DNA from: Anaeramoeba flamelloides
Taxonomy: Eukaryota > Metamonada > Anaeramoebidae
Direction: 5' to 3'
Length of the DNA: 64,000 nucleotides
Assembly (NCBI GenBank): GCA_027625915.1
Contig: JANTQA010000012.1
Span: forward strand, 3,379,001 to 3,443,000
In this document: positions 48,506 to 59,919 of the stretch, piece after piece
Position numbering within the stretch: position 1 is the first letter of the stretch
How the letters are laid out: each line of letters begins with the position of its first letter
Notes under the pieces: model-generated
Database searches by the model: none
Told to the model about the DNA's origin: nothing
The model's input: only the letters and a program-made list of their open reading frames with translations
Program-made: the position numbers and the translations under genes

Positions 48506-50977
48506 ATGATCAAAACAAAACAAAGACCAAGACAAAGACAAAGAACAAAACCCAAAGCCAGTTTCTTGCAAAGACTACCAAATTGTGATCTGCTTTCAGT
48601 TTTAACACCGCTTCGTATCCAGCGGATGGTGTTTAACGTTTCAAATCGCTATGAAAGGTTTAAAAAGAGGCATTCGTTCGTTTCGCTTTATATCCGATTT
48701 GTTGAAGCAATTATTCTCCTACTTTTCAACATCTTTTCGCCTTTTAAATTGATTGATGTAATTGCGTGGAGGGCATTTGACATCTTCATCAGGATAAGAT
48801 CAGTCGTGTTAACATTCCTTCGTCCGCTGACAACCTATTTTTTAAATTTGGTTTTCCGAGTTCTTGAATTTTTTTCGTTTGGAACACGATCAAAGCAAAG
48901 CATCACAATGATCGACTCAGTGATCGATGACTCTTTGCTCAAGATCTTACAGACTTTAGGCAATTGTCTTGAACAAATACCGCTTGATGACAATTTTGAA
49001 TTATCCCCAGAAACAGGATATTCCTTTGAAACGAGCCAATCACTTTTCGAAACAAATAAAAACATCAACGTTGTCAAGCCAAAACAATTGCAAAAAGAAA
49101 AAAAACTTTCTTGCTTATTTAGTCTTCCAAGTAAATTTATCAAAAGTAAATTCAACAGCAACAGGAATCGAAATAGGTTCAGGAATAAAAATCTCGATTA
49201 CTTTTCAAAAAATTATTATCACAACAATATTATCAATTTTGAAATTTCATTAAAAAAGCTGAATAAAATATTTAATCAGTTTTCAAACGAGCTATCGCAA
49301 TTAGAAGAAAAGAGTCACAAGCCAAGAGGAATGAGGTCTGTTGAAGACTGGAACGTGTCTGCATATTTGTTACAGATCAATAGCCTTGCAGAATGTTCCA
49401 AAAAGAGTCAAATCTATTTTCGGAAATTATTAAATGGGATGTCGGGCAAGGCGCAAATATTTTCAAGTCTCAACCCAAAGCCGAGCTTTAAAATTAAATT
49501 ACAAAAATCATGCCGGAAGGTGCTTGTCAAAAATAACCTTGCTGGTAGGATCATCCATTTCATCAATTTCGTTCGCTTCAAAGTGATCTCAACAAGACCA
49601 GAAAATTGGCACGAACGCTCTTGGGTCGCTGGAATTGAAGAATCTCGCGACATCCGTGAAATGAAAAAAGTGGCCTTGCGTGGCATAATGGATATCAAAT
49701 TGATCTTTTGGAGGAAAATTGAAAAAATCACTTCGGGCTTTGAATCAAAAATACAAAAAGTTGACCAATTAATTGAATTCCTTTTTAATGAAAATTTCAA
49801 TGTAAATCAAAATTCAACAAATAAAAAGAAAAGATACAAAAGAACCAAGCCCAATACACGCTCTAACATTGATACAGAAAACACAATCGAAGAAATAATT
49901 ACAATATTATTTGTAATGCTAAAAAAAATTTCAAATATCCAGCGAAGCCTATTAGACACAGAGTCACAAGTTACTCATTTTTTCCAAAGGTTAATGAACC
50001 AAATCAAATTTACTAGTTTCAAAGTGGATAAGCCCCAGCAAAATACCTTGATATTTACTTGGATCGCTAACCAAATATGGTTTATTTATTTGGAGTTACA
50101 ATGCAGAACCTTTGCTAAATTAATTTATGTTTTTGAACTCTTAAATCAAAGCCAACAAAAAATTAATAATCATTTTATTTTCCCTCAAAAAAATTTGATA
50201 TTAAATTTAAATAACAAGAAAAATATTAAGAAGAATATCAACATCGATTTGAAAACAAAGAATAATGTTTTAAATAACAACCAAACTTTAAATAAAAATA
50301 AAGAAGAATCTCGATCTAAAGTTGAAGTTGAAGTTGAAGTTGATCAAGAAGAGGGAAAAGAAATTTTTTATGATAAGACATTTGAGGATTTAATTAACCA
50401 AGAAAATGTGGATAAAAATGATCACATTATAAATAGTGTCTCTGATTTAAATTTGCCGCAATTGCAATCAAATAAAAATGACAAAAATGAATCATTTGAA
50501 TCTAATTACGAAATCGATTCAATCGAGATTATTAAAAAAAATGAAAACAAGAGAATTGATGAGGATGAGGATGAGGGTGAGAGTGAGGATGAGGGTGATG
50601 AAGATGATGAGGATGAGGATGAGGATGATGAAGATGATGAAAATGATGATGATGATGATGGGGAAGATGAGAAAGTTGATGAAAATGGGAATGAAGAAAA
50701 GGGTGGTAATTTGAGTGGCAAGAAAAAAGAGATAAAAAATCGAATTAATACAGAAAAGATTGGAAAAAATGATCAAACAAATAATAAAAGTTTAATTTTG
50801 AATGGGGCAAATGATGAGAAGCAGGAATTACAATCACAATACGATGTTGATAAAAAATCTGAAGATAAAAATGAAACACAATCAGAAACAAATCAAAATA
50901 TTGAAAATTATCAACAAGTAAAAAACACTGAAGAAAATATAGAAGAAGAAAAGAAGAAAGTTGAAGAAGAAGATTAA
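48506..50977 (+). CDS. Perilipin-like protein (tentative), acidic tail
   Basis: An 823-residue single-exon protein from ATG 48506. After a basic N-terminus (RQRQRTKPK), residues 20-60 read SFLQRLPNCDLLSVLTPLRI then NRYERFKKRHSF. Residues 58-125 form a long amphipathic/hydrophobic stretch (FVEAIILLLFNIFSPF and following). Residues 137-170 read SVIDDSLLKILQTLGNCLEQ then IPLDDNFELSP. The order LP.....-Y...K, hydrophobic region, VD..L......-LPL.D.EL is like the PAT/perilipin family, as is a later helical region around SVEDWNVSAYLLQINSLAEC. Perilipins coat lipid droplets and control lipolysis; that role is inferred. From about residue 570 the chain is Lys/Asn-rich, then strongly acidic (Asp/Glu run encoded at about 50560-50700), then Lys/Glu-rich to the end. 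It could instead be an unrelated membrane-associated helical protein. Confidence 0.4.
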   Translation: MIKTKQRPRQRQRTKPKASFLQRLPNCDLLSVLTPLRIQRMVFNVSNRYERFKKRHSFVSLYIRFVEAIILLLFNIFSPFKLIDVIAWRAFDIFIRIRSVVLTFLRPLTTYFLNLVFRVLEFFSFGTRSKQSITMIDSVIDDSLLKILQTLGNCLEQIPLDDNFELSPETGYSFETSQSLFETNKNINVVKPKQLQKEKKLSCLFSLPSKFIKSKFNSNRNRNRFRNKNLDYFSKNYYHNNIINFEISLKKLNKIFNQFSNELSQLEEKSHKPRGMRSVEDWNVSAYLLQINSLAECSKKSQIYFRKLLNGMSGKAQIFSSLNPKPSFKIKLQKSCRKVLVKNNLAGRIIHFINFVRFKVISTRPENWHERSWVAGIEESRDIREMKKVALRGIMDIKLIFWRKIEKITSGFESKIQKVDQLIEFLFNENFNVNQNSTNKKKRYKRTKPNTRSNIDTENTIEEIITILFVMLKKISNIQRSLLDTESQVTHFFQRLMNQIKFTSFKVDKPQQNTLIFTWIANQIWFIYLELQCRTFAKLIYVFELLNQSQQKINNHFIFPQKNLILNLNNKKNIKKNINIDLKTKNNVLNNNQTLNKNKEESRSKVEVEVEVDQEEGKEIFYDKTFEDLINQENVDKNDHIINSVSDLNLPQLQSNKNDKNESFESNYEIDSIEIIKKNENKRIDEDEDEGESEDEGDEDDEDEDEDDEDDENDDDDDGEDEKVDENGNEEKGGNLSGKKKEIKNRINTEKIGKNDQTNNKSLILNGANDEKQELQSQYDVDKKSEDKNETQSETNQNIENYQQVKNTEENIEEEKKKVEEED

Positions 50978-53900
50978 ATAGAAATTAAAGTAATATTATA
51001 TATAAATTCAAGGTGGATTTAGTTTTTATAAAATAATATAATTTCATCGTCAAAATTAAATCGTTCATTTTTTTTTATTACAAACAAAACTTTATTTATT
51101 TCGTTTTAAATAGTGAAAAAAATATTAAATATTTTTTTTTTTAATAATTTTCTTTCGGAAAACATTAAATTCCATATGTTACATTTTTCAATAATAGTGA
51201 AATGATTATTTTATAATATTTTTTTTTTTTTGTTTGTTTTCTTCTTTTGTTAAGACCAGATATAATAATAAAATAATTTGAATTAATTTAAAAAATTAGA
51301 AATAATTAAATTTGATTGTATAATATATACCTTATGTGTCCGCTACTGAGCTTTTTCAATTTTCAAAAATTTTCATATATTTGAATTCTACTTAGGAGAG
51401 TCTGGTAAATTTAGATATTTTCAAGAGAGAAGCTGAATAAGGAAGCTGAATAATTTATATCTTCCTTGAAGAATAATTAATAATTCACACTTTTATAGAT
51501 TTTTTTTACAACTTTCAAGATAATTATTTAAAGAAAAAGTAAATATTTTCAAGTACTAACCTAACTAATTTTATGATTATTTTCAATGGATAAATCAACC
51601 TTCTGATTGTTTTAATAGTAAATAACAACAATATTATTTATTTTCTAACCTACTTAACAACAGGAATTTAAAATAACTCAAATAAAATTATTTTTTTTTA
51701 TATTTAGCAGGTTAAATAAAAGAGTTTTTCTTCAAATTCTTGTGAATTTGTGTATATTATAGATACTTTTTACTAAAAGAAATATGTTTTTGTTAATAAG
51801 TACTTTTTTGTTGATAAGTGTTTTTTTTTTTATACGAATTAAGCCGGTGCATTGAAGAAAGGTAATGATTATTGTAAATAAAATGTGTATAATAATCAGT
51901 TTTGTTGAACAATATTAAATCAATTTGAAGATTTTTTTTTTTCAGATTTTAAATTAAAAAAATAATTTTCTTAGGAAATACAACCAAAAAGAAAGATTTA
52001 AAACACATAATTTTATATTTATTTATAGGTTAATACAAAAATAAAATTGATGAAAAGAAAAATGTTTTTTTATAAATTAATTAAAATTCGAAATTTTAGA
52101 GATAGGTAAACAATGAATAACCCCTTTCAGAAAAACGGGTTGGAATCTTGAAAATAAAGGTTTTTTTAAAAAAATTTTTACCTAAAAAATTATAATTTCC
52201 AAGAGTAAAGAGTAATATTCATTAGTTCTTAGTGATGGGTTGAAAAACCGAATTAAATCTTGATTGTTATAATTTCTGAAAAATTTATAGATTAGAAAAA
52301 AAGAAGAAAAAAAGACTATGAAATGTTATTCAAGCAAAAATTCTGGGTTTGTAATTGTGTGATTCTGATATTGAAATAACAACTAAAAATTGAAAAATAA
52401 ACTTCAGTATTACAGTTACTCCAGAAAGGGTTTTTATTGATGAAAGCCAAGAACCCAATCTCTAATAATTTAATAGTATCCAAATGAATTATTTTGATAG
52501 TAAAAACAGATTAAAAGAAATTGCTGAGAAATGAATATTTGACTTAGGTTGTTATTTGAGTTGGTGTTGGGGTAGATAAATTTGTTCATCAAATCAAGAT
52601 CAGAATTCTGTAATTTTTTTTTCGGATCTTGGTGTAGTTTTTTTTGTTTTTTTATTTATTTTTAAAATAATTTTGTTTTAATTAGCAATTTTTTGTTTAA
52701 AACAATTTGTCAACAGACAAATATTGTCTTCAATAAAGAAATGGTTAATAAAATGACTTGTTAATTCAAAAAAATTCATAAAGAGTAAAAAGAAAAATAT
52801 TATATTTTAACAATTTCCACTTTTTTTTTCAAAAGAGTACAGATATTTTTCTATATTATAAAAATCTATATTTATATGAAAAGAAAATATATTTTTCATT
52901 ACAAAACTCAATCAAGAAAGGTTGTTTTCAATATGTTATTTATTTACATTAAATAATAAAATCATAAAAATCAAATAAATTTAATTTTTTTTTTATTACC
53001 AAGAGGGGAAATTAATTTCCTCATATCTTGTTTATTTCTAATTTTTTTTTGAGAATTTTTTTTTCAAAATTCATTTTTCTTTGAATAAAAACCTTTGGGT
53101 TTTCTATTACCAAATTAATATATTCATTATAACCAATGTCACTTTTAGAAAAGATGCTTTATCAAAAATTAAGGTAAAAAAAGAAGAACTAATGAGGTAA
53201 AAATCATATACAAGGAAAACAAATTCCCAAACATCTGCCTTAATTTGTGATTTTTTTCGACTTTGGCTTCGGTTGTTGTTTTGCAACTTTAAAGTATTAA
53301 CGATACCACGATTTTTTTTTCTTTTTATAAACCTTAAATTGTTTGAAATGGGTTACAAATAAACAAATTTTGAATTTCTTTGTGAGTTTTTATCTTCTTT
53401 TAAAATTTTGGGTTCTGATTTGATCATTTTTTTAATTATCAGTTTTATAAATTATTCTTGTAGAATCTGTATTTATGTAGTGAAAAAAAATACCCAACAT
53501 GAAAATACACCCAGAAAAGATTTTTAATTGTGAATATTAGGAAAATTATTATGTAATTTCTTTTATAAAATCAAATCCTTTGTTTTATGAATCAAATTTT
53601 GAAAATTACAACCCACTCACTTATTAGAATGATTATTAATGAAACTAAACTTGTTCAAAACACCATCCAATCAATTAATCAAAAATCAAGAATAAAAATT
53701 ATCATTTTCCAAACTCTAGTAAAACCCTATATAACTCTATTGTTTTTCAAAAAAAGTAAACTCTGTTTCAACAAAATTGACAGATTAAAATTTAAATCTA
53801 AAAATAAATATTTATATAAATTGAAGTTATTTATGATAAAAAAAAATTTTTTAAGTTTAGTATTTACTTCTATACACGAGAAATATTTGTTTTTCATCTA

Positions 53901-55679
53901 AAAATAGAATAAAAAATTGTAAAAAAAAAAACAATAAAAAAAAAAGTGGGGCATTTATTATGAAATTTAAACTATAATTCAAAATTTTCCAAGTAGCTAA
54001 AATGTTCAAAAGAATCACAATATTACAATTTCATTCAAATCAAAAATAATTTTTATTTTTGTAAAATATGAAAAACATTTTTTCATCTATTGGTTTTTGT
54101 TTTCATTTCATTTTTCGAATTATGTAACTTGTTTCGTTTGATCAATATTTTTTTTTCAACAATTGATATTGTGTTAAAGTTGAGTTCATCAAAAGAGAAT
54201 AACTCAAATAAAATTAATTGATAGTATCTAACCATATGATTGATCAATAATTGTTAATAGAATTTTTTACAAATTTACCAATGAAATTTTTTGTTTTATT
54301 TTCTCCTGAATTTTTAAAACACCCTTGATTTATTTGTTTTTGATAATTATTTATTTTTTGTTTTGTGGGTATTGTAATTTGATAAACAATTGTTAACATT
54401 TCAATTATCGAATGGTTCTAATTTGATATTTCTTCTTGAATTCTTTAAATAAGTTTAATTTTTTTTAACAAATCGAATTTTGGTGTGTTAAAAATTTTGA
54501 ATTGGGGTTTAGTTTAGATCTACTTATTTTATCATATCGAACTTTTCCTGAAACATGAAGAATAATTAAAATAAAAAAATTATATTTAGGACATTCCAAT
54601 CATTTTACCGTTAAAAATTTATCAATATTTTCGGATTCACAGTAAACCTCTATAAAACTCCCTCTTTTTTTTTTTTCAAAAAAAGTAGATCCACTTATTT
54701 TATAAAACAATTACTTAAGTATTCTACAGACATCCTACTTTAATGAACTTTAACTAGGTTTATTAAAGGAGTTCATAAAAAATTTGGATATTTATAAAAA
54801 AGATTTGATTGAAAATAATTAAAATTACACAACAATTATCCTAATACTCAATCTTCAAAAACTTGTTTGGCATTTTTTTCATATCCAGTATTTTTTTCCC
54901 TACTATACATATAAAAAAAAGGAGTTTACCTTAAAAATTGATTTGATCTTGGGTTATAATATTGTGTACTGAATTAAATGTTGTGTTGGAACAAGAATAA
55001 AAAAAAAAAGCACCGGTTTTGATTAGAAACAAGTGTTTTATGTCATGAACGATTGTGATTTTGACTGCTGTTGTTTCGAAATTTTAAAAAAAGATTTGAA
55101 ATTGTGCGAATGCAATTCTAAAAAAGCACGTAAAAGTTTTAATCAAACGGATTATAAGAGAAAATCAAATAGTTTGTGCAATCCTTTTTCAAATATTGAT
55201 GACTTTTTTTAAAAAAAAGTGGTATGTTAATTAAATCCAAATTATAGCATCCAATAAGAAAACAAAATTAACTGTAATTATCACCAAAAGTTTTCATAGA
55301 AAAAGAAGGTTAACTGTGGGTATGATAACATGGGTTAATAATTGATTGTTTTTGTCATTCAAAAATTGAGGGTTTGTGGTGATTAAATTAACATATTATA
55401 ATTAACAAACAATCAAAATTTCTGATTAAAAGCAACAAAATCAAAATTGGAAAAGTCTTGTTGGTGTATCTATTTTTGAATTAGATCATCATTTATTTTA
55501 AGATTTCAAACCCAAAATAATCACAACTGAATTGCTGAGAATTCAATTGAACATCTATTTTGTTGATCAAAATTAATATTTTTGACTGTATCTATTATTC
55601 ACAAAGTTTCAAAAACTTTTCAAATAATAAAAAGTGTAAAAAATGAATACAATTGCTTCAAAGCCAATACTCTCACTGC
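50978..55679. other. AT-rich intergenic region with one doubtful small ORF
   Basis: About 4.7 kb. The only candidate is a 104-codon ATG frame at 53587-53901 (MNQILKITTHSLIRMIINET at the start), Lys/Ile/Phe-rich, with no recognisable domain and no codon bias. I would not call it a gene on this evidence. Nothing else is visible. Confidence 0.5.
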
Positions 55680-56174
55680 TTATTTTCCTCGAACACGAGT
55701 ATAAATTAGTTGTTTGTTATGTTTAATGACTGATTTAATTTTCTTCTCTTTTTCAAGTTCAAGAATGGCTTTTCTTGCCAATGAAACAGAAATCTTCATT
55801 CGATCGGAAACAATACCTGGGGTGATGACTTTATAATTTGGTACTTTTGTTATGGGTGTGTGAATAAATATTTTGCAAAGGTTGTTTTGGATTTGTTTTT
55901 TTGTTTTTTGGTTTACAATAAAAAAGCAAAAAATATTAAAAACAAATAATTGAAATTTGGGCTTTGAAATTGAAAACAAAACCAAAAAAAACAATCAGAA
56001 ATTTAATATCAACAAACCTTCTTTGTAAAGTCTGTCCCAAGTTTCTTGATCCATGTAAGTGGTTCGAATAACTTTTTCCTGGACCTTTCCTTGGGTCCAC
56101 TTCTTCTTTTTTTTCTTTCCTCCTTTTGCTTTAAGTTGGGCGGCTTTTGATTTTGGTGCTTTTTTTGGTGGCAT
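55680..56174 (-). CDS. RPS25: Ribosomal protein eS25
   Basis: Small-subunit ribosomal protein eS25, 106 residues, minus strand. Exon 1 is 56174-56018 and exon 2 is 55843-55680, with a phase-1 join across a 174-nt GTTTGT...AG intron. Exon 1 starts MPPKKAPKSKAAQ with the Lys-rich head (GGKKKKKKWTQGKVQEK) and ends DRLYKE. Exon 2 gives VPNYKVITPGIVSDRMKISV, then SLARKAILELEKEKKIKSV and QLIYTRVRGK. This is the winged-helix core with the invariant SLAR.AI.EL and IYTR motifs. The length equals the family norm (about 105-125). The protein sits near the head of the 40S subunit and is needed by several IRES types. The start is the first ATG of the family-typical PPKK head. Confidence 0.96.
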
Positions 56175-57316
56175 GGCGATTTGTTGTGTGGATTATTTTG
56201 AAAAATTAACAAGTAAATTAATTGGAAATCAAACTAAAAAAAATGGATTGAAATAATCAAATTTTTCGGCATTTTGATTATTCGTTTCCAAAATTAAAAT
56301 AATCAGTTTTGTTTAAATGTGAATCTAAAGGTTGTGTTTTAATTTGGTCTCAATTAGAAAGTGATTTTCGTTTGGATTTAAAAATGTTAAATCATCTTAG
56401 TTTGTTTTTTGATTGTCTTTTTGAGTTTAATCGATGAAAAATGGAAGATTTTTTAATGTAAGTTTTGAACAAAGTCTTCAATTGATCAATTTGTAACAAC
56501 ACCTTTTGGCCCAGTCTCATTTAAAATGTAAAGGAATGATCTTTAAAATATTCTCCAATTTGGATCAAAAACTCATTTTATGTCATTTTTTTTGTGAAAA
56601 ATGAAAAAGAAATTTTGAGATACGTGAACTCGACAACCTTGTTAAGGATCGTAAAAATGAAAAAGAAAATAATCACGATTTTTTAACATTAAAAAAACTC
56701 TCAACAATAATAAACTTTAAAGCTAAATGATCGTATTGCCAATGATTTTTAATCATTGAGTTACTTTGAATTGTTACATTGTCTCCACAAACCGTCCAAC
56801 AGTTCCAGCCTTACCATGACAATTTAATCGACCTAGAAATTGGTTGTCTATTATAAAATTGTGTTTTTTGAAATAGAAAATTCAATTTCTATCATAAGAT
56901 AGAAATTTCAGCTTTCTCTTGCTTCATTCGGGTTATTTTTTTTTGTAAAAACAAAAAGACAAAAATTAAATTTTCCCAAGAATTGAAATCACAGAAACCA
57001 ACAGACAGCATGGAAATTTGAAAGTATTTTTCGATTATTGCAATTAAATTGTTAAAACTGAAGATTTTAACAATTTTGGAAAACGAAGATCCCATTAATG
57101 TGAGTATTTTAATGAATTTGTATGCCAATTTCCAAAGGAAGCAAAAAATAGATAACTTATTTTTAATCTTCTATTTAATTTTTTTGGTTAATGATATAAT
57201 TCAGTTCTAAAACTCAATAAAAGTTTGTTGTACAAAACAAAATTTTCAGAATCGAAAATAAATATCAAGGGTATAATAAATTTTAACTGTAGGGATGGAA
57301 TAACAGTTTTTATTAT
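56175..57316. other. Upstream region of eS25, no gene seen
   Basis: Just over 1 kb with no supported gene. It holds the promoter region of eS25 on the minus strand, in which I recognise no specific element. A 78-codon minus-strand frame at 56892-57128 is not convincing. Confidence 0.5.
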
Positions 57317-57517
57317 TACAACCAGTTTCACTTTTAAGACACAAACTTTCAACGAAATTTTTGGCACAAAAAAATCTCAAATTAAGGTTCCAAAATTGGA
57401 ATTTTTTTATTTTACAATTTATTTTACTCGAATCAAAATTTTGTGCTTTAATTTGAGATTTTTATTGTGCCTTAAATTTTGTTGAAAGTTTGTGTCTTAA
57501 AAGTGGAACTGACTGTA
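57317..57517. mobile_element. Tc1/mariner-like MITE, copy 3
   Basis: 201-bp palindrome of the family at 38920-39118. The left end is slightly degraded (TACAACCAGTTTCACTTTTA), and the right end is GGAACTGACTGTA. The oldest-looking of the eight copies. Confidence 0.8.
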
Positions 57518-57584
57518 TAGACATTATTTCATAACGAAAAGAGAATTCTAAATATACAAACTTACCAATATCGAGTTTTCAAAA

Positions 57585-58190
57585 TTTTTTGATGAGACTA
57601 CAATAAGTAACTCAAGACCAGTTATTGGTAGAAAAGCATCAAATTATCAAAACAGCTTCTGCTTGAGAGTGGGTAATCTTATAAATGGTGAAACAAAAAC
57701 CATTTATAATATACAGTCAGTTTCACTTTTAAGGCACAAACTTTCAACGAAATTTAAGGCACAAAAAAATCTCAAATTAAGGCACAAAATTTGGATTTTT
57801 TTTTTTTTTACAATTTATTTTACTAGAATTTTGATTTTGTGCCTTAATTTGAGATTTTTTTTTGTGCCTTAAATTTCGTTGAAAGTTTGTGCCTTAAAAG
57901 TTAAACTGACTGTATTTCTGTTGGGCAAATGTTTCAACATAAACAAATACAACATGTTGTATGTGGAGCACATACTTTGGCTCTGATTACTTCTTTACTA
58001 ATGAATATTTTCGAAAAGGTTAATCTTAAGATTACCAATGTAAATACATTTTAAAGTACGGGTTTGTAATTATCACGTAAGAGGGATGAATTGAAAAATA
58101 CCAAAAATTATTTCTCAAATCTTCTCTTAACAGGTGGGGTACTTGGTTAAAACGTGTCTATTGGTAGAGAAGAATAGGTTAAATATATTA
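57585..58190 (+). pseudogene. hAT-like transposase remnant
   Basis: Plus-strand peptides in order are DETTISNSRPVIGRKASNYQ to about 57711, then after a MITE SVGQMFQHKQIQHVVCGAHT with LALITSLLMNIFEK (57917-58018), then SSLNRWGTWLKRVYW (about 58123-58170). A V-C-x-A-H-T-L-x-L-I motif followed by a T/N-R-W-G-T-W-L motif is the order found in hAT-superfamily and related transposases. Stops and frame changes separate the pieces and copy 4 of the MITE splits them, so it is dead. No terminal repeats were found. Confidence 0.4.
57712..57914. mobile_element. Tc1/mariner-like MITE, copy 4
   Basis: 203-bp palindrome from TACAGTCAGTTTCACTTTTA to AAACTGACTGTA, inserted within the hAT-like remnant. It is very similar to copies 2 and 7. 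Confidence 0.85.
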
Positions 58191-58347
58191 CTAAAGAGTT
58201 ATTCATTTTTTATATTTAACACTACTTAAAATTAATGACTCAAAAGCATGAAATTGAAGGTCTTAAACTACCTGATGTTCGATTTGGTAATTTACGAAAC
58301 CGAACAACTAGTGATTTGAAAGCTTGTTCAAAACCAGAAAATTTATT

Positions 58348-58548
58348 TACAGTCAGTTTCACATTTAAGGCACAAACTTTCAACGAAATTTAAGGCACAA
58401 AAAAATCTCAAATTAAGGCACAATTTTTTAGAATTTTAATTTTCACAAATTATTTTACTAGAATTTGAAATCATGTGCTTTAATTTGAGATTTTTTTGTG
58501 CATTAAATTTAGTAGAAAGTTTGTGCCTTAAAAACTAAACTGACTGTA
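58348..58548. mobile_element. Tc1/mariner-like MITE, copy 5
   Basis: 201-bp palindrome of the TACAGTCAGTTTCAC family with more substitutions than most (for example CATTTAAGG in the left arm and AAACTAAACTGACTGTA at the right). It interrupts the unknown ORF. Confidence 0.85.
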
Positions 58549-58583
58549 TTTATAATGTGCTTAAGAAAAATTCCAACTTCAAT

Positions 58584-58786
58584 TACAGTCAGTTTCACTT
58601 TTAAGACACAAACTTTCAACGAAATTTAAGGCACAAAAAAAAATCTCAAATTAAGGCACAAAATTCAAATTCTAGTAAAATAATTTGTGAAAATTAAAAT
58701 TCCAAAAAATTGTGCCTTAATTTGAGATTTTTTTTGTGCCTTAAATTTCGTAGAAAGTTTGTGTCTTAAAAGTGAAACTGACTGTA
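58584..58786. mobile_element. Tc1/mariner-like MITE, copy 6
   Basis: 203-bp palindrome of the same family with its asymmetric centre in the opposite orientation (TTCAAATTCTAGTAAAATAA), like copy 8. It lies 35 bp after copy 5 and interrupts the same ORF. Confidence 0.85.
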
Positions 58787-59600
58787 TTCGATTTCTAAAG
58801 AAAATGCAATTCAACATTTACAACTCGTTCCTATTAAAAGTAATAAATCTCTTTTAAAATTATTTTATCTCTTAAATCTAACAAACAAAAGAAAACATAA
58901 CTTACAAGTTGAAAAAAAACTCGAAATATTCAAATTTGCTATTGTAACCTTTCTAACAACAAATAATATTCAACTACCCAAAATTTTCGACAATTATTCT
59001 GTTCCAGATTTTTTTACTCTGCTTGGGGTGCAACAGTATAGTACCTCAAGTATTTCTGAAACAGATTTTATTGAACAAAATTTTTTGAAAGATCTCGAAA
59101 ATTTGTCAAATTTCAACAGTTCGAGTGAAGAAGAACTTTTAACTTCTTCAATACATTCCTCGTTTTCTGAGTCAAGTCAAAATGAAAAACTTTTAGAAAG
59201 TCAAAATTCCGAAAATGAGAATTCTGATGTTGTACGTTATGGTGAAGCGAGGGAGGATTATAACCAATTGGACGCTAAAAAATTAAACCAATTAAGGTCA
59301 CGTGCACTTTATCCTTTTTTTAACGAAATCATAAATTTACCTTTTCCTCCTGCTGAAGAAATTCTCAACAAAATTCATTATACAAATTATGCTGGCTGGA
59401 TGATTTGGAAGCAGCTCTCAACCCCCCAACTCAAAAGAATCTTTTACGAAGAATCGGTCACCCTTTACATGAACAAAAAAAAATACAAGGAGATTCAATA
59501 TAAGTTCTTACGAAAGCCTGGACCGAATAAGCTAAACAAATCTGATAGAAGTATATCGACACTTCAAACAACTCAAGAGGAAGTTCCGCTTCATGCATAA

Positions 59601-59653
59601 ATTTTTCAATGAAAAATCGGATGAACTTGAAGAAGAGGAACAAAAAGAAAAAG

Positions 59654-59693
<40 letters not shown>

Positions 59694-59919
59694 CAAAGAA
59701 AAGGGGGAAAAAAAGGAAAAAAGAAGAAGCACAAAGAAAAGGACAAAGAGGAAAAGAGTAAGAAGAAAAACTACAAAGAAGAACAAGAAAGCTGAAAAAA
59801 AGAAAAAAAAAGAAGATTAAACTGAAAAAAGAAAGTAGCAAAGTAAATTTTTTTTTCAAACAATTCTATCCGTTATCATTAAACAACAACAACAAAAAAA
59901 AAGATCTGATCTTTCATTG
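59601..59919. repeat. A-rich low-complexity stretch before the MULE
   Basis: Contains an A run of about 40 bases (59655-59692) and a long AAG-rich purine tract that reads as poly-Lys/Glu in one frame to 59820. The last nine bases (59911-59919) are one copy of the MULE target duplication CTTTCATTG. Confidence 0.6.

Larger units (their letters stand above)
58235..59600 (+). pseudogene. Unknown ORF interrupted by two MITEs
   Basis: An ATG at 58235 starts MTQKHEIEGLKLPDVRFGNL, continuing RNRTTSDLKACSKPEN until MITE copy 5 at 58348. Ten more codons lie between copies 5 and 6. After copy 6 the frame is open from 58788 to the TGC-ATA-A stop at 59600, including LPKIFDNYSVPDFFTLLGVQ, a Ser/Glu-rich acidic region, RSRALYPFFNEIINLPFPPA and NYAGWMIWKQLSTPQLKRIF. 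There is no in-frame ATG in the first 200 codons after copy 6, so the 5' part belongs upstream of the insertions. No domain is recognised. It may be a second gene of the neighbouring hAT-like element or a host gene. A Lys-rich reading in the +1 frame (59593-59820) starts at its end and could be its displaced tail. Confidence 0.4.

Noticed and set aside
50478-50776. Met/Arg-rich plus frame and Ser- or Ile-rich minus frames over the acidic tail of the perilipin-like gene
   Set aside because: Shadows of the GAT/GAG repeat that encodes Asp/Glu in the real frame.
53587-53901. 104-codon ATG frame
   Set aside because: Lys/Ile/Phe/Asn composition expected from AT-rich DNA, no domain, no codon bias; kept only as a remark in the intergenic entry.
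57225-57485. 86-codon plus-strand frame, and similar frames at 57663-57872 and 60683-60877
   Set aside because: Mostly translations of the palindromic MITE arms. The repeated peptide words (for example LLRHKLSTKFKAQKN) come from the repeat and not from a gene. The 60683 frame also includes a real piece of the MULE zinc region, which is annotated there.
59458-59859. Long Phe-rich minus-strand frames
   Set aside because: Antisense shadows of the poly-A/AAG tract; pure homopolymer composition.
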